Source: Chondrilla cf. caribensis
Lineage: Eukaryota > Porifera > Demospongiae > Chondrillida > Chondrillidae
Length of the DNA: 64,000 nucleotides
NCBI GenBank assembly: GCA_964020155.1
Contig: OZ026549.1
Span: 3,787,719 to 3,851,718, forward strand
Direction: 5' to 3'
Shown here: positions 12,401 to 24,881 of the stretch, piece by piece
Layout: each line of letters begins with the position of its first letter
Position numbering within the stretch: the first letter of the stretch is position 1
Notes under the pieces: generated by a model
Databases searched by the model: none
What the model saw: the letters and a program-made list of their open reading frames with translations, nothing else
Told to the model about the DNA's origin: nothing
Position numbers and translations under genes: made by a program

Positions 12401-13368
12401 AGGACAAGTGGAGGAACTGCAGTACAAGGTTCAGTGACACATGAATTGGGTTACATGGGGAACTGTACTCACCACCAATGTCATTGTTCTCCCTGGCACG
12501 TTTGTCATCATTTTCCTTAGGATATTCTGTTTGCAGACTTGAATTGGAACAGGGCTGATCTGGCCTCTTGCTATCACCACCTACGTTTGAATAAGTGAAC
12601 AAGCTCAGTTGAGTGACCGCGAGCTAGGATGGCTGGGAATCATCTATCAACTGGTAGCATGCAACACTGAACAGCTGACACAAGTGACTGTGAAAGATGG
12701 AGTGGATATACAAAGGTATGGCAAATACCATGCACGCGTAACATTGAATGTATGATTCGACGATGTGCACAGATACACGTATGCGTATCTATGTGCACAT
12801 ATGTATGGGTATGCGCAGATACAAGTTAGTATTATACAATGTCATACGAACATTGAAGAAGTCAATACTATAAAATAGTATTGACGGCTGTAAAATCCCG
12901 GAATATGCGGTTAACGGGGTATTCCCGGTCAATGGCTGAAATTAGGATCTACGTTGGTCGTTTAGAGACGCAGATATTACTGCCTCTCGCTCCTGAAATT
13001 TCTTTGTGTTCTGCTTTCTCTTATTCCGAGGCATTGTAAGATATAATTATACGCACGTTATCGCTTGTTTTGATTCAAGTTAATTTTCGTCGCCGCCTTC
13101 ATGTCATGCCTTCGCTGTGAGGTACATTGTTGCATACGTAGCTAGTTAACACTATATACCAGCACAGCGCTGAAGCTGTATATATATACTCGAAAGCTTA
13201 GTGTTTTGAAGCAGTGAGTTGCCTTCTTGCGAGTGACCGGAAATACCCCGTGACCTGGATTACCCCGTGTTACCTTACAATGCAATGCGCAGCAAACTTA
13301 CCAGATCGAAGTTCCGTTTCTTTTTCTTCGGCGGGACCGGGCGCGAGGGAGGGGTACTTCTCAGCCAT
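6498..13368 (-). CDS. NLR receptor: Death domain, NACHT NTPase, LRR-like C-terminus (9 exons)
   Basis: Exons on the minus strand are 13302-13368, 12473-12580, 11761-12063, 11436-11497, 9299-11030, 8911-9050, 8683-8839, 8445-8608 and 6498-6758. All junctions are GT/AG and the phase closes at every step, giving 997 aa. Residues 60-159 form a Death-fold domain (WDKYAISLGLS early, WKFLLDVIKDRLG late). The large exon holds the NACHT: Walker A GQAGIGKTTL near residues 274-283 and Walker B VLFVFDGADEV near 350-360, followed by VIVTSRPGS. The last four exons carry irregular leucine-rich segments such as NTTLRKLDLHG and NLRRVEMLYISP. By family this is a cytosolic immune sensor: nucleotide-driven oligomerisation through NACHT, signalling through Death-fold partners, ligand sensing by the repeats. 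Start ATG is in a short first exon (MAEKYPSLAPG). An extra exon inside the long last intron (6759-8444), which holds two transposons, cannot be excluded. Confidence 0.85.
7112..7595. mobile_element. MITE-like element with perfect 19-bp terminal inverted repeats
   Basis: The left end GTTCTAATTTTTCGTCAGA and the right end TCTGACGAAAAATTAGAAC are exact reverse complements. Related copies of the phrase (TTCTAAATRTTCGTCAT) occur just outside and inside at about 7092 and 7482. The element lies in the last intron of the NLR gene. On its minus strand at about 7165-7245 it carries a short frame with DNPHDHFAVVAYKAG, which resembles the HIRAN-type repeats found in many cnidarian and sponge proteins. 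Confidence 0.6.
7981..8387. mobile_element. MITE-like element (CATGGAAAAGGTAATG ends)
   Basis: The left end CATGGAAAAGGTAATG matches the complement of the right end CATTACCTTTTTCATG with one mismatch. The interior is filled with variants of GTTAACCGTTAA / CGGTTAGCGGTTAA. The element is in the last intron of the NLR gene, just 57 bp from the exon ending at 8445. No coding capacity is seen. Confidence 0.6.
12202..12567. repeat. duplicated segment covering NLR exon 2 and flanking intron (partner 19889-20234)
   Basis: About 365 bp, including most of NLR exon 2 (12473-12580) with its GT donor and the following intron, recur at 19889-20234. The distal copy has a small deletion in the exon part. 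See the entry at 19889. Confidence 0.85.
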
Positions 13369-13918
13369 TGCTTAGATTCGTCTTGGATTCGGAAAAGGGC
13401 TTCGAAACGTGCTTAGAGTAAGAAGAAAGGGAGTCGACGAAGCGAGAGGAACCTTTAATGTTTTATATACTGTACGATAATATAAAATCATCGCGAACAT
13501 CATCGGTAATATCACCCATGAATAATATAAAATCATTATAATAACATGTTGTATAATGAAATTATTATGATACAATTCACACACACAATGTACAACTATA
13601 CGTCTTCTACCATTCAGCTGTGAAGGGATTGGACAATAGATGTATTCTCTGTCCTACTTTCCAGCTACCTCACATTACACATCTGTAAGAGTTCTCGTGA
13701 AAATTTTCAACTACATAAGAGGCCATCTGGTACTTGGTTGATTTACCTCACTCACATGACAAGGAGTCCACAGGAGAACGTAACAGAACACAAACGCACA
13801 CCACATTTGGGATGGAATCCTGGAGAAACATTACTAAATGCCCATCTTTCAACCTCTGCTTCCTGAAACAGTCCTATAGGGACCTTTGAATACACTTCAC
13901 GCACGAACGCATGCACAC

Positions 13919-13919
<1 letters not shown>
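13369..13919. promoter_or_regulatory. upstream region of the NLR gene
   Basis: About 550 bp between the NLR start codon and the (CA)n tract. It should hold the NLR promoter, but no TATA box or other clear element could be identified. There is also no recognisable coding sequence; in particular, the next CBP/p300 exon expected here on the minus strand is absent. Confidence 0.35.
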
Positions 13920-13984
<65 letters not shown>

Positions 13985-14033
13985 AACGCACACACAAACA
14001 CACACACAAACACACACACAACACAACACACAT

Positions 14034-14097
<64 letters not shown>

Positions 14098-14218
14098 ACA
14101 AACACACACACAAACACACACACAAACACACACACAACACAACACACACGCACACACACACACACACACATACACACAAACACACACACAAACACACACA
14201 CAAACACACACACAACAC

Positions 14219-14279
<61 letters not shown>
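13920..14279. repeat. compound (CA)n microsatellite, 360 bp
   Basis: Long CA runs with periodic CAAACACA and AACACAACAC interruptions that are themselves repeated as higher-order blocks. It abuts the 3' edge of the last recognisable CBP/p300-like exon. Open frames read through it (His-Thr or Cys-Val repeats) are artefacts. Confidence 0.97.
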
Positions 14280-14280
<1 letters not shown>

Positions 14281-15597
14281 ACTTTACGGCTCTCCATGAT
14301 GCTCAACAATCTCTGAGACAAATCCCCAGCTTTCTTTGGTTGCTTACTCTTATCAGCCTTCTCAGCAGTCTTCTTTGAGCTTTGCTTACTGCTCAATATT
14401 TGACTCTGAAACCAAGAAAATGGAAATTGGTTCACTAAATGCATGCATACATACATATTAACAAAGACATAGGCATGTATGTACGAACTGTATGTATCTA
14501 CAATATAAGAAGTAGGTAAATCTCTACTCCACCCCATTCTCCACAACAGTGCTGTATTATCAGTGTCAACAACAAACACGTGTTTGATTGTACAATACAA
14601 TAGCTCTATTGAGCAATATTTTGTTCAATGATGCAATACATTAGCTTTGTTGGTACATAAATGTACACTTGCACAATGAAGATGGCCATGACATGGTTAC
14701 CAGTGTTGATTTGCCATTATCACTCATGTTTTATCACCAGCAGTTGTTGACTGTGTCCATAGGCAAGCTATGCTCTCTGTTTGCCAGCTTTAATGTGTAC
14801 GTATGTACCTTGTATGGTTATGATTTGGGTAGTATAGCCAATGCTGAGTCCAGCAATGACAAATTGAGTGGTACGTTAAACACCTTCAGTGTGGGACAAG
14901 CTACCTTATATAGGACACAAATATTTACACATGTACGCATACATGTGTAGGTACGTACATAGGTACATATTTTAGGTAGAGAAAATTCAAACTTCACAAG
15001 CAAGGTGCTATTTCTGGCAATGCAGACCAGGAACTAACCTCTGCTTCATTGGCTACGGTGGCGATTCTCTCCTTTTCCAACTCCAGTTCCTTGATCTGTT
15101 CTTCAATCACATTAGGCCAGAAATCTCCCTCAAAGTAAGGTAGTCCCTGGATACTGGTCATGTGCTTGTCTTTGTAGTACTGGTAAATATCCTGGTGTTA
15201 GCATGGGTGGGAAGAAAGCAAACAAACACAACAACAGCTGCTAAATAAACAATTTACTTCACAAACAAAAAGCAAACAAAGAGACCACAAATCAACATAT
15301 CTCTTGCAATAGCCATTGATCTCCAGTTGTACAGGGCAAGGGGATGTGCAGACTTACATAGAAGTCCTGAATAATAGAGCTCTGCTTGGCTCTCTCCAAC
15401 ATGCTATGATACCACTTCTGCAGTTTCTTCAGCTTCAGGATCTTCTGTTCAGGGCAGTGGAAGATGTAGCCTTCTCCTTTGCTTGGCAAGCATGCCCAAA
15501 TAATATGAGCTGTTTCATACTTTTGTTGTTAAGGTATGAAAATGTATACAGTACATAAGCACATAAGAATATTGAATAGTGTGTATACGTGCACGCA

Positions 15598-15599
<2 letters not shown>

Positions 15600-15642
<43 letters not shown>
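15600..15642. repeat. (CA)n microsatellite in the CBP-like pseudogene
   Basis: About 20 CA units. It sits exactly where the missing HAT core would be, between the PHD/RING exon and the late-HAT exon. Confidence 0.95.
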
Positions 15643-15644
<2 letters not shown>

Positions 15645-16129
15645 ACACCTGCACTTGCTCCCTCAACTTTAGCTCAGTACTTGTTTTCCTTCCTGGTGGT
15701 ACTTAGTGTTCTCAAGCAGATGTCACACTGGTATCCTTCAGACCAGATGGACTCATGCCACAGGACACAAACCTTGTGGAACGTATGACCACAGTGAATA
15801 CAGTCAACCATTCTAAGGAGCAGAAGATAAAATGATCTAGATGTGGGAGTCCACTGTCTATTGCATATAAAAGCATGTGTATTGTACATATGTATGTACG
15901 TACATACTAATACAAACTAATACAAGAAGGTACAAATACATAATACATAATACATACAGTGCTGACATGTATGATAATTAGCACTCACGGTTCGGATTCA
16001 ATGTGACTGTTCTTTATCTCAACAACTTGCTTTTCTCAATAACACTACAAGAAAAGTATGTGCGCATTTAGTATTGGTCCAATATACATACATATGTATG
16101 TACGTAAGTAAATATCACTACAAGACATA

Positions 16130-16205
16130 CAGGTACACCTCATCCACACACAACACACAGGAGAGGTACACCTCATCCACACACAACACAGGAGAGCTAC
16201 ACCTC
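16130..16205. repeat. short tandem repeat next to (CA)n
   Basis: Three near-identical units of about 32-34 bp containing TACACCTCATCCACACACAA and GGAGAG precede the CA tract. Confidence 0.8.
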
Positions 16206-16214
16206 GTCTGCACA

Positions 16215-16323
<109 letters not shown>

Positions 16324-16642
16324 GGTACAGTGAACTCACACTAAAGTGAAAGGGTCATCTCCTATTGAAACTATATCTCCAGGAATTTCAACGAAACACT
16401 TAACACATACCTGGAGAACAAGCAGGCAAATACCACTAGTCTATCAGCAGAAAACAGGATTTATACATAATAAACAGTGTATCAGTAATATAAACTACGT
16501 ACGTACATATGTACATATGTTGTATGTGTGGTTACTATGTACATATATATACATATGAACATGCATCCTGATTGGTGGCAACATCAGAGACGAACAGGGA
16601 TACATGTCCCATGTACGTATCCCTGAGTCAGTTATGTCCACA

Positions 16643-16751
16643 CCACAGGGGATGTGAAGCTAAAACAGTCACACTTCCAATCAATCACCTCGGGCTGAAG
16701 CACATGGTTAATGAATTGAAAGTGTGACTATGTAGCTGCACATCCCATGGG
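16643..16751. mobile_element. short MITE-like inverted repeat
   Basis: The left arm CCACAGGGGATGTGAAGCTA...AGTCACACTT pairs with the right arm AAGTGTGACT...TAGCTGCACATCCCATGGG over about 35 bp with few mismatches, leaving a short loop containing CCTCGGGCTG. No coding capacity. Confidence 0.6.
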
Positions 16752-17052
16752 CTGGTAATTTTATTTGTTCATTGTTCCCTGTTGCTGAAGTTGTTTGTGA
16801 CAGGAAATTGGTCTGATCACTCAATGGAAAGGGTGATGAATCCTTAATAACGTGTTTGCAAGTGTGTTGCATTGGTGACTGCAAGTGTGGTGTATCAACA
16901 GCTTTTTCCTTTGATCTATCTGTCTACCATGACACTATTCACTAATAAATTAGCTACCAACAGGTCAGCATGTGGCTGGTCAGGATACATGGTGTACATA
17001 CGTACATACTGATAGCATGAACATGATACAAACACACACTTGAGGTTAACAC

Positions 17053-17186
<134 letters not shown>

Positions 17187-17352
17187 ACATCTGCTTTCAT
17201 AACTGTAGTAAGAGGCATCCTGAGAGATTGGACAGAGGTTTGTACTGAAACAATATAGCACTTGTGGACTGAACGAATACTGCAGAAAACACAAATTGAG
17301 AAAATGAGATTCAATCATGTATGTACATAGGTACACACAGTACTCCGTATGA

Positions 17353-17534
17353 AGTCTCGCATAGCCCAGACCCCCTTCTCGCCTCCATTTTTATAATTAT
17401 GATGTCATGCAGTCGGTGGGAAGGGGTCTGGTCAACAGCCCCTACCGATTTTGTTTCAAGTGTCTTCTCGCCAACCACATGACGTCATAATTATAAAAAT
17501 GGAGGCAAGGAGTGGGTCTGGGCTATGCGAGACT
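17353..17534. mobile_element. MITE with about 21-bp terminal inverted repeats
   Basis: AGTCTCGCATAGCCCAGACC at the left is the reverse complement of GGTCTGGGCTATGCGAGACT at the right. A second inverted pair (CCTCCATTTTTATAATTATGA) lies just inside. 182 bp in total, non-coding, in an intron of the CBP-like pseudogene. Confidence 0.8.
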
Positions 17535-18069
17535 ACTACGTATGGTAAGTATTGCAGCAGGAAAACACACTTTGTTAGGGCATAGGTACATTTGTATGTA
17601 CGTACATGCGAATATAAGTGCATTAATACAGGTGAAGAGTGTGTGCAAAGAAGGCATAAAATTTCAGTACTGATACACAATAACAGACAGGATTGAGTGG
17701 TGTAGTAGTGCATTCAACTCACTTGGCTTCCACAGCAATACCCAAAAGACTTCATCGTGTTGTCCACATGTTCTCAGAAGACCTTGTACAACTTGTACAC
17801 CTTGGAGGTTTCCCTGTTGTACAACCAGGCATTGTCGAACATCAGCCACATGTCATTGCAGAACTGAGTATCGTAAGACACAGGAAGAAAATATGATACA
17901 TACACACAGGAAGTAAGATATACTGACACAAGAAATAAGTATGATACAACAGACAAGAGTCAAAGTGTACTTAACATAACACAATATTCCATGGACACAT
18001 ACACTTATGCAACAACAATGACAACCACATGCACAATACAGTGTTCTGGTTATGCACAAATCTTCTACC

Positions 18070-18372
18070 TCCCACAACATGTAGGTACACACAGCCTCCC
18101 TATACCTAGATACACCTAGATACCTAGATACATATGATATGTGTGTACATAGGTACACACATCTCATACCTCCCACCACATGTACGTAGGTACACACATC
18201 TCTTATCTCCCCTCACATGTAGGAACACACAAATCTCCTATCTCCAACCACATGTAGGTACACAGCCTCCCCTATCTCCCACCACATGTAGGTACACAGC
18301 CTCCCCTATCTCCCACCACATGTAGGTACACAGCCTCCCCTATCTCCCACCACATGAAGGTACACACATCCC
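18070..18372. repeat. minisatellite, unit about 34 bp
   Basis: Tandem units of the form CTATCTCCCACCACATGTAG followed by GTACACAGCCTCCC, with the last units nearly identical and earlier ones diverged. It lies in the intron directly after a CBP-like bromodomain exon. Confidence 0.85.
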
Positions 18373-18792
18373 CTACCTCCCATGGATTCTTGTACTCTCC
18401 ATTTACTAGTTTCCTGTCAATAGTGCCCAGGTCCATGGGGTACTTGACAATATTGAAAGTAGTCCTGGTGGAGAGGGGTGAATAGAAAGACATGTTATGC
18501 ATGCAGTAACTGTCAGTGCAGTATCTATGATGGCACTCACCAGGATCCGCAGCCTCTGAGGGTCGACTGGCTTGCGGAATGCGTATGCCTCAGGCTGCTC
18601 CCAGATCAAGGTGAACATGGGACAGAGTCCGGCTTCCAACTCTTCACATGTGCATTCTACCAATAAAGAAAGTGAGTACAGAATCACATACTGAATGTAA
18701 TGTACATACGTACATATAATTATTTTAAGTGAGTACTTTCCCTCGTATGAAGTATTTACTTGTACATATCTGATGTATGTATGTATCATACA

Positions 18793-18807
18793 CAGACACA
18801 CACACAG

Positions 18808-18883
<76 letters not shown>

Positions 18884-18900
18884 ACACACACACACACACA
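18793..18900. repeat. (CA)n microsatellite
   Basis: About 50 CA units with one TA interruption, in an intron of the CBP-like pseudogene. Confidence 0.95.
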
Positions 18901-19888
18901 AACAGTTCCTTGGGTATGTACATACGTCTAGTCATACAGAGTACACACACACATAGTACATAAGTAGAGCATACCCTTATTGAGCTGAGATAAGGCACAA
19001 CCTTGGTACTGGTTGCTCCTTTCTCAACTGGTATTGATACAGGTGCTACGGACACCAGTTGGGTGGGTTCCCCTGGGATGGTCAGTGGTGGCGACATTAG
19101 CGAAGGGGCCTAGGACATTGTTGAAAGGACTGAGTTTGGGGATGGTGGCGTTGGAATGGGGAACTGGCTGCATTGGAATGGTCAGTACTGGCTTTTGATC
19201 CGTTGTCTCCAGAGTCGATTTCAAATCAGAAACTTCCAGTTTCTGTCCACTTGTCATGGGAATGGGACTCTTCATTCAATCAATAGTGAAGTGAGGAGTC
19301 ACATTCTGAGACTGGTACAAAATAAAACCCAAGTTTACAAAGTATTGGAGTAGGTACATATGTACGTATGTGCATACATATATTACATGTACATATCAGC
19401 TCCTACATAATATGTACATAAGATTTGTATACTGAAATAGCCTCAACTACATTCATTATCTGTGTACATACACATGTACCTTGATATCGGGTGTGAACGG
19501 GTCTGAGATAGGTCAGGAGATGCCACCAGAGATGACACACTTGGTACCTGCCTGATAGGGCCCACTGGACAGTGTCACTGGAAGAACGCAACATAAAGGC
19601 ATGAATGGAGATATAGACATATATACATTCATAATACTACATTTATTACACATTATACATAAAGACATTTGATTATTCTACATAATATTCACACAAACGT
19701 ACGTACTAAAAAGTATGTATGTACCTACAAATAGTTAACTTTGGGTGAGCAAGGGTCAAGGATAAGAGCAAGTGAGGGTCACTGGACAGTGGCACTGGAA
19801 GGGCATAAGATGCATGATATTGTGTCATGATTGTTATGTATCACAATGTAGTATCATGAATTGCCATTATCATGTATCATCAAATCCC

Positions 19889-20234
19889 ATATCAAATAGG
19901 TAAGTGGAGAACACACGGTACATAGTCCCAGTGTAGATAGTGAGGAAATACATGTGTCCATGTCATTGTACAGGTTCTGAGAACAACACTCTCTTCCAGT
20001 TCACTTCAAACAGTACATAAACAGTATCAGTCAGTGATTGATCACAAGTGACTGAGTTGTTCACACATTATACAGTACTGCACTGAGAGGACAAGTGGAG
20101 AAACTGCAGTACAAGGTTCAGTGACCTGTGAAATGGGCTACATGGGGAACTGTACTCACCACCAATGTCACTGTTCTCCCTGGAACGTCTGCTTTGCAGA
20201 CTCGAACTAGAGCATGCAAGGCTGATCTGGCCTC
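19889..20234 (-). pseudogene. second copy of NLR exon 2 and intron
   Basis: Homologous to 12202-12567 with the same orientation. The GT donor context after the exon is kept, but the exon has lost about 20 bp and its sequence past the TCTGGCCTC point departs from the NLR gene. No Death or NACHT exon follows downstream on this strand before the CBP-like pseudogene, so this is a fragment and not a second gene. Confidence 0.65.
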
Positions 20235-21815
20235 GGATCCCCTAGATCTTCCATACCTTGCAACTGACAACGCGAAGATTCCTTATCCTCTGGAGAACTG
20301 GAAGATGGCGCTTTTTCTGCCATCAATGTACGTACAGGATAGCAACGAAGTTAGCGAACGAATGTTAGTTAGGAGGGTGTGTCCAAGAAAATTTACAGTC
20401 CTGTTAGTCTACGAGGATCAGGAATTCCCCCCTCACTGATCATCACAATGTCAACTATTTACATGGTCCAGGGAGAAAATTCGGTCGTCTGATATGCTCA
20501 ATCTCTGTCGAGAACGGGCGGTCACCCTTCTAATGCCTTCTCGAAGACCTGTGACTTGAAGGACTAGAGGACATCATATACGATCGAGTGAGTTCTATAC
20601 TTCGTTAGTCGACGATAGGCAGACTATTATCCTCAGCAAACCGTACAGCGGCTGGTCCACACGTGATCTAATAAGTGTTGGTATAGGCCTATATGTTATA
20701 TACCTCTGATAACGTGTAGGAATGTTGGTCTGTTGAGTATCTACAGCTGTGTACATGTGTGTATTATCATTGATACAGTCTTAACTGGTGTGGATTGTGT
20801 ATGGAGTGAGACTACAGGTAGTGGTCACCCTGTACATGTATGAGAATAGTATTTCATACATATTGACAAGTACTGTTGTGTCGTATATGCATACATACGT
20901 ATGCAGGTTCACACTGTATGTATATATAAACATACACCTACTGTGCATACTATACAGTATATACATGTGTACATGATATGCTCCAGAAAATAGTCTTTGC
21001 AACATTAAGTTGGTGCATGAAGTTGATATCTTAGTAGGAAGAGCTCAAAGTAAGAAATTGGGATATTCCTCTCTCTACAAGAGACTATGTACACGCCTGT
21101 GTGCATGTGTATACCTCCATACATACATACTGTACCTAGTTGCATACATGCGTACATTTGTACGTATGTACATGCATGTAGATATTACTATGTACATATG
21201 TATATGCGTACAGTATGTACGTACATGTGTGTGTGTGCCTTACTCATACTTACACATGTACTTGTTTGCATGTATTGCCTACATACGTACTGTACCTACA
21301 TATGGTGGAAACCTGTGGAGACAAACTCAAAGGGACCCACAAATTCGGTTCTTGTTAACAAATGTTCTTCTTATCAAGATTTGCTGGCTTTGTGTACACT
21401 ACTACTGCAAACCAAACAATAGTGAAAAAACTGGTCTGTGTTAGGCAGTAATCGTCTTATAAGAGTGTTTGTGTTAATATGTTTTTACTATAGTTGTATA
21501 TGTACCTAATAATATTATGTAGGTATAGTACTACAATATATACATATATACGTACTATATGTACATATGTATGTTCCCAATACACATACATACATACATA
21601 TGACAGAGTACTACTTGATCCACCATTTCAGCTTCTTTCTCACTAGCTCTCTTTGTTGCCACGTTCAGGTTTGACGGGATACAAATTTGTTATGCCCGCT
21701 CTGTTGGCTACATGGGACCATGCTTAGTGTTAGGAAGCAATGTAGGGAGGGCAAAGTGATATCTCTTCCTAACACTGAGTGTATTCCCATGTACCCAACA
21801 AAAGCACTGTATAAC
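20235..21815. other. no gene seen; TACGTA/ACATGTA-rich
   Basis: Apparent open frames rich in Cys, Tyr, Thr and Val come from the short alternating words (TACATACGTACAT etc.) that fill 20870-21600. Around 21310-21400 there is a fragment, GTGGAAACC...GGGACCCACAAATTCGGTTC, that resembles, inverted, part of 23220-23285; both look like remains of a CAGTGGAACC-type transposon. Confidence 0.5.
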
Positions 21816-22026
21816 TACCGTATAGCAGGAAATTTTCGGAGGACAAAATTTTCGCAGATGGCTCCAAAAATGAAAATTCGCAGATACTATTTTCGCGGAT
21901 GCTGGCCAGAGTCACGCGACAGAACAGCAAGAACGCCTAATTCACAGATATAATTTTCACAGATGTTAGGCCAACCATGAAATCTGCGAAAATTTTGTCC
22001 CGCAAAAATTTTACCGCTGTACGGTA
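21816..22026. mobile_element. MITE, TACCGTA ends, TA target duplication
   Basis: The left end TACCGTATAGCAGGAAATTT and the right end AAATTTTACCGCTGTACGGTA (complementary sense TACCGTACAGCGGTAAAATTT) are inverted repeats of about 20 bp, and the outermost TA could be the target duplication, as for Tc1/mariner-type elements. The interior repeats AAAATTTTCGCAGAT-like words on both strands. No coding sequence. Confidence 0.75.
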
Positions 22027-22149
22027 ATACGTGTACACATGTGTTTGTACATACTGTACTGTAACCTACTGTACTTGTGTGCTGTAAATGTGAGTAGAAT
22101 CTGCAATGAATGTTGATTCATGCAATTACATATGTACATATGTTCCTAC

Positions 22150-22463
22150 AGAAATGAAGGCAACTATTGATGAACTGACAAAGACCCCACTGAGAAAGTA
22201 GCTGGAATGGTACGTACGTACAGTACATCTGTATGTATGTACTAGGCTCACACATACATACTGTGCTTGTACATACGTACTGTGTGTAGTATTATCTGTA
22301 TACATATCGTATTCACATGTACATGTGGACCCTGTGCTGTAGAAGTACATGGAGATTGTAATGAGGGAGAAGGCAGCCAAGCAAGAACAGCACCAGTCGT
22401 CCAAATAGAATGGAAAAGTAGATGAGTTTGGTATCCCCCTACCTTCCAATGACTCTTACAGGT
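22150..22463 (+). pseudogene. two possible exons of an unrecognised gene
   Basis: An AG at 22150 is followed by a short frame EMKATIDELTKTPLRK ending in TAG. A second AG/GT-bounded segment at about 22344-22461 reads KYMEIVMREKAAKQEQ, then a TAG, then DEFGIPLPSNDSYR up to a good donor CAG/GTATGT. The composition is that of a helical, charged real protein, but stops interrupt both pieces. I do not recognise the family. Could be chance. Confidence 0.25.
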
Positions 22464-22545
22464 ATGTACTAGCATACATGAGGGATGTGTACAGTACATG
22501 TGTACCCACTATCATGTCCATATATGTATGTACACACGTGTACTA

Positions 22546-23062
22546 CAGCGAAACCTCTATAATCTATCAAATCCGCTAATCCGCCCTAGTTTTCAAAGAA
22601 CAAATTAAAATAATGTTTGATATACACCTAATCCGCCACCCGCCAATACCGCCATCTGCCACAATTTTTGATGATGAAATAGTACTATTAACTGATAATT
22701 TCCCCTGGAAATCCACCACCTGATAGACCTGTAGTATGCATTCACTTATATTGTGCAAATAAAATGGCCGATTTCGAAACGCTGACCACTGCAAATTGGG
22801 CTAGAAATCAAGCACAATGGCTTCGCCAGAAGTTATATCCTCAGAATCTTCAGAGAAGGTTCTTATAAACTTGAAGGAGGCGCCCAAGTGATTTGAACGC
22901 AGCAGCCACATAAATTTTGTGTTGATGATTGTGTTTGTGTTTGTTTGATGTTTTGTGCACGTACCAGTATGAAGTAGGCTCAAACCTCATCTATCCACCA
23001 ACCTCGCTACTCCGCCATAAAAACGCAACTCTCAATTATGGCAGATTATAGAGGTTTCACTG
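22546..23062. mobile_element. nonautonomous pogo/Tigger-like element
   Basis: The left terminus CAGCGAAACCTCTATAATCT and the right terminus AGATTATAGAGGTTTCACTG form a terminal inverted repeat with one mismatch. CAGYGRAACCTCTATAA ends are typical for pogo-like nonautonomous elements. Internally AATCCGCC/ACCCGCC words recur, on one side as ATCCGCTAATCCGCC. A TA precedes the left end, but GA follows the right one. No transposase. Confidence 0.7.
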
Positions 23063-24377
23063 GACGATCACACCTCGCACTCAACTCTGATTGTATTCAT
23101 TAGCGGAATGTACATGTACACACAGTAGGGACAACAAACAAACAAATAGGAACAAACACCTTCAAGACAAATGTCTCCTCAATACCAACCAATTCAAGAG
23201 CTTTGGTTTACTGTAGTAGTGTGGTAAGGGAATCCTGATAAGAACATCCGATAACAAGAACTGACTTTGTGGGTCCCTTGTAGTATCTCTCAACAGTTTT
23301 CTACTGTACATACATGGGTACTTGTGTCCAGTTGATTACTTGTACACGAGTACTGTGTGTGTGTCATGCTAAGGTCTGCACTGTACCTGAATGGTACATA
23401 CATAAGTACTTCAATTACATGCACACTCACAGCACACCCCATCACACACAAGCAGTGTGTTCACTATCTTAACTCTGTACACCTGTTAGTACTCACTGTT
23501 GGTCTTCCCCTGTGCAGCTTTGGTGAAGGATCTGTGGATTCACCATTTTATTCATGCTATTAGATAGTATTATTTCCAACTAACTGTATAATATCCCTCA
23601 TCTAGCTTTGTATGTACGTATATCATAATATCTGTTATGCATAATAATTTTGTTATCTATTATTGTTGAGATTCCTTCATCTTTTTAATATCACGTGTAA
23701 TAATACTAATTATATAGAATACAATATATAAATTATAATATTATTGTTTAGTTATACTATAACTCATTCAACATTAATTATACAATTATCAAATTTAAAA
23801 TAATAATAATAATATATATATATAATAAATATTACAGATAATAGGATATAATATAATAGGAATACAATACAACAATGGCCATGACAGTTATAGGGCTCTA
23901 GGTTTTTATTGAATATATTTATCGACAATTATTATATTATAACCAATGTATATTAATTATAGCTAGACGTTTCATTGGAACCCAAACTGCTCGGGGAGGT
24001 TAGACTATAGCTAGATGTGAAAAAGAAGATAATTAACACAATTATTTGTAAATGTATCTTAAGTTATATGGAATTTATATATACACGCACCACCCCATCA
24101 GTGCATGCAGGTACGTAATGTGTTTTAGGTGCATGTTATAGGGTCTATATGCAGTAACATACTGCAGGGTTCATTCTATAGGCCTATAGGGGACAGGGGA
24201 GAGTCCTATACCCCATGCATCCCAGCCTTATACGTATGCATGTATAAACACCACAGGTTATAGTGATGTTTTGTATTACAATGCATAATAATACTGATGT
24301 ATTATAATATTATTGCTATGTACATACGTATACTTTAGAGGTACAGTATATACGTATATACATATTATTATAATAAT
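23063..24377. other. no gene seen, AT-rich
   Basis: 1.3 kb of AT-rich DNA with (TAA)n and (TA)n stretches around 23800-23830. The segment 23755-23880 resembles 6380-6485 (ACTCATTCAACAT...GCCATG), downstream of the NLR gene stop, so it may be another dispersed copy. Confidence 0.45.
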
Positions 24378-24592
24378 ATAGCATCCATTACCATAAAAAC
24401 AGTACTATTATACATCAATTATAATGTATAAAGCAATAGCAACAGTATAAAGCTTTAGCAACAGATGCTATACTGGTTAAGACATGGACACTCGGTCAGT
24501 ATGATATAATATAAAATACACACGCCCTCGAGACTCGGTATTTTGTATGTCATAATGCCCCCGTGCCCATGTCTTTACCACTAAAAATTATA
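24378..24592 (-). mobile_element. foldback MITE family A, copy 1 (reverse orientation)
   Basis: Starts ATAGCATCCATTACCAT and ends CATAATGCCCCCGTGCCCATG TCTTTACCA-like. It is related, in the opposite orientation, to 30717-30920 and 42276-42475. Each copy has two inverted-repeat pairs in a row: one with GCATCCGTT / AACGGATGC and one with GACATGGGCAC / GTGTCCATGTC. Confidence 0.75.
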
Positions 24593-24638
24593 TTATTTGT
24601 GTGTGTATGTGTATTAATTCATCAATATACGGTACGTG

Positions 24639-24655
24639 TGTGTGTGTGTGTTGTG

Positions 24656-24697
<42 letters not shown>
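24639..24697. repeat. (GT)n microsatellite
   Basis: GT repeats with two TTGT interruptions near the start. Confidence 0.95.
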
Positions 24698-24881
24698 ATT
24701 GCTACGTATATATATACTGTGACATAATTGTTTTAGCTTAATAATTTTGCAGTATAATAACGATTCTCATAAATAAAGCATTCAAATACATGAGATATAC
24801 ATAATACGGTCCTTGTTAAATAACATTAAGATTATAATAATAATAATAATAATAATAATATATAATAATATATATATATTA

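Noticed and set aside
13874..14600. Long His/Thr or Cys/Val repeat open frames in the (CA)n and (GT)n tracts, here and at 15.6, 16.2, 17.1, 18.8, 57.0, 60.8-62.6 and 63.6 kb
   Set aside because: Dinucleotide repeats have no stop codon in any frame; there is no conserved start, splice signal or flanking domain.
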